IMG/VR virus record: IMGVR_UViG_3300033233_000127
Coordinates: 1-30,488 of that record
Length of the DNA: 30,488 nucleotides
Strand: one strand, 5' to 3'
Source of the DNA: a virus
Shown here: piece by piece, positions 29,324-30,488 of the stretch
Layout of the letters: the number at the start of each line of letters is the position of its first letter
How positions within the stretch are numbered: position 1 is the first letter of the stretch
Notes under the pieces: model-generated
What the model was told of the DNA's origin: nothing
Database searches by the model: none
Seen by the model: only the letters and a program-made list of their open reading frames with translations
Made by a program: the position numbers and the translations under genes

Positions 29324-29995
29324 TTACAGATAATTCCAAGCGATTGCGTTTATTTCGTCCATATTCCGATTGCGTAAAACAGAATGGCGGATTGATTTAT
29401 GAACTTCTGCTGGGATATAAATAACATAGGTTCTATCAAGGTGGTGGGCTTCTGAACCTTGAAAAGGTTTATTTAAAGGGATAAAACCGAATTTTCTTAA
29501 CTTCTTGTGTTTATACTTCTTTTTGGTTTCACGAACTTTGTCTGGATGTGCCTTAGCCCATTGTCTGTTCTGCTCATTGATTTGTTCTCTTCTATTACGA
29601 TAGCGTTGTCTTTCCCTCTCCTTTGCTATCTCCTTGTGTTCTTCATACCATTTATGCTTGTAGGCTTTAACCTGTTCCTTGTGCCGTTCTTCCCATTTTT
29701 TGTTGCTTTGTTGACGTTGTTCTCTGTGTCTTTCGTAGTTCCTTCGGGCATATTCTCTTTCTACTAAGATACGACACTCAGGGCAGTATTTTTCCTTTAA
29801 ACGCTTTGCATAAAATTCTTTTCCGCACCTTGCACATATTTTAATTCTATCTGGTCTTCTAACGGTTCTTTGATAATTGTAGTCATATAGTTTCCGTGCT
29901 GTTGTTTTACATTCTGGGCAAAATCTCTGATTACTTGCTGTTGGTATAAATTCCTTACCACAAAGTTCGCAAACTCTTGGTTTATATTGTCTCAT
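29324..29995 (-). CDS. HNH endonuclease with two zinc ribbons
   Basis: A 223-residue protein. The N-terminus carries two zinc ribbons (CELC ... CPEC and CARC ... CPEC), followed by a highly charged Arg/Glu/Lys helix (residues ~80-160). The last 55 residues are the HNH-like core shared with the 2531-3070 enzyme: GFIPLNKPFQGSEAHHLD, VIYIP, H..IRHSV, NMDEINAIAWNY. It is under a promoter and leader of its own. Likely a homing-type nuclease; its target is unknown. Confidence 0.82.
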   Translation of the reverse strand: MRQYKPRVCELCGKEFIPTASNQRFCPECKTTARKLYDYNYQRTVRRPDRIKICARCGKEFYAKRLKEKYCPECRILVEREYARRNYERHREQRQQSNKKWEERHKEQVKAYKHKWYEEHKEIAKERERQRYRNRREQINEQNRQWAKAHPDKVRETKKKYKHKKLRKFGFIPLNKPFQGSEAHHLDRTYVIYIPAEVHKSIRHSVLRNRNMDEINAIAWNYL

Positions 29996-29998
29996 TTT

Positions 29999-30039
29999 AC
30001 CAGTCCTTTCAGGGCAGGGCGACTGGTGTTCCCTGCCCT
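29999..30039 (-). promoter_or_regulatory. Leader RNA with hairpin and second pairing near the HNH start
   Basis: AGGGCAGGG (30031-30039) pairs with CCCTGCCCT (30011-30019), a perfect 9-bp stem. ACCAGTC in its loop (30021-30027) can pair with GACTGGT (29999-30005), which overlaps the ribosome site (AAAGGA) and lies 3 bases before the ATG. Either a pseudoknot or two exclusive hairpins could control translation. Confidence 0.6.
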
Positions 30040-30045
30040 ACTTAT

Positions 30046-30073
30046 ATTATACTCAAGTTGTCATCAAATACAA
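30046..30073 (-). promoter_or_regulatory. Promoter-like motif copy B, before HNH gene
   Basis: TATAAT at 30046-30051 lies in AACTTGAGTATAAT; TTTG starts the motif at 30068. A -35-like TTGTAT (30068-30073) is 16 bases upstream. The copy lies just after the metallophosphoesterase stop. Confidence 0.65.
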
Positions 30074-30076
30074 AAT

Positions 30077-30488
30077 TCAATAGATGATTTGAAAATCTTT
30101 TTTTGTCCCATCTAAAATTATTTTTACTGCACCCGTTGTTGAAGGTGCAAGCATTTTTTCTTCTGCATATGAGTTGTCATATTCAAGAAAACTTCCGCAG
30201 TCTACATATGTTATTCTCTTATACTTTATAGTTGCCTTGCCATTGCCCGATTTAGATAAGTATGCTGCACTTCTCTCTCCAAGAATTCGGGCGTGCGAAT
30301 GCCCTATCAGAAACAGATCCGCTCCCTCAAATATCTCCTCTAACTTCACGGCACGATTAAGTTTGCCACCAATCGTTGTGCTGTTTCCTGTGCTGTGATG
30401 GATATACAATATGTACTCGTTTTTTGGTGAAGTCATACCGCTTTTTCTATCATACCTGCCTATACGAAATCTTAATACTGCTGAATAA
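30077..30488 (-). CDS. Metallophosphoesterase, C-terminal part (gene crosses the contig join)
   Basis: This segment carries the rest of the gene that starts at 567 in the other end of the window. It contains the double His (155-156 of the joined protein) and GHSH, which complete the metal site, then a beta-rich C-terminus. The reading frame enters from the window edge in the overlap. ATG at 30436 in the frame is internal, not the start. Codon 168 is Leu here and Phe in the other copy. Confidence 0.88.
   Translation of the reverse strand, partial: YSAVLRFRIGRYDRKSGMTSPKNEYILYIHHSTGNSTTIGGKLNRAVKLEEIFEGADLFLIGHSHARILGERSAAYLSKSGNGKATIKYKRITYVDCGSFLEYDNSYAEEKMLAPSTTGAVKIILDGTKKDFQIIY
30296..30488. 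repeat. Right copy of terminal overlap
   Basis: A second copy of bases 1-193, with G at 30361 in place of A at 66. It supports a circular map. The difference changes one amino acid, so it may reflect a natural variant in the sampled population or an assembly error. Confidence 0.9.

Overview
This window appears to be a complete, circularly closed genome of a tailed double-stranded DNA phage of siphovirus type with HK97-like head genes. The first 193 bases (1-193) recur at the end (30296-30488) with one mismatch, and a single metallophosphoesterase gene reads through the join in frame, so the unique length is about 30,295 bp. All credible genes lie on the minus strand and are transcribed from high to low coordinates. 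No integrase, phage repressor, transposase, tRNA, rRNA or CRISPR array was recognised.

The AT-rich sequence, strong GGAGG-type ribosome binding sites with ATG, GTG and TTG starts, a consensus sigma-70/sigma-A promoter, a DnaD/DnaT-like initiator, a YopX protein and a glucosaminidase lysin with an SLH-like tail suggest a low-GC Gram-positive-type bacterial host. A stand-alone class III ribonucleotide reductase glycyl-radical-like peptide hints at an anaerobe. A thermophilic host is only a guess.

Layout in transcription order. (1) The early region starts at a consensus promoter at 29.12-29.15 kb and holds small unknown genes, an OB-fold-like protein, an HTH protein, a replication initiator (26.7-25.8 kb), a DnaB helicase, YopX, a PD-(D/E)XK nuclease, a DNA methyltransferase, an HNH nuclease and the NrdD-like mini-protein. 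(2) A control junction at 20.16-19.99 kb carries a promoter-like motif, GC-rich hairpins and an intrinsic terminator just before the terminase. (3) Packaging and head: small and large terminase, portal fused to a Mu-F domain, prohead protease with a likely nested scaffold gene, major capsid protein and connectors. (4) Tail: tail tube, two overlapping chaperone frames, a short tape measure, hub, an eight-repeat beta-propeller, a tail fibre, an 18-residue-repeat protein and a BppU-like protein. (5) Lysis and cargo: glucosaminidase lysin, several single-span membrane proteins, a holin-like protein, an HNH/NUMOD3 endonuclease, a transglutaminase-fold protein, a zincin and the metallophosphoesterase. 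A second HNH endonuclease follows under its own promoter motif.

The most interesting material is regulatory. Three copies of one promoter-like motif (26.8, 20.1 and 30.05 kb) each precede an unusually GC-rich RNA leader able to form strong hairpins. Two leaders can switch to pairings that cover the ribosome binding region. The third ends in a terminator with a competing antiterminator and a possible leader peptide just before the terminase, resembling in logic the lambda pR'-tR' late switch. No computation was run; family assignments rest on motif recognition and gene order.
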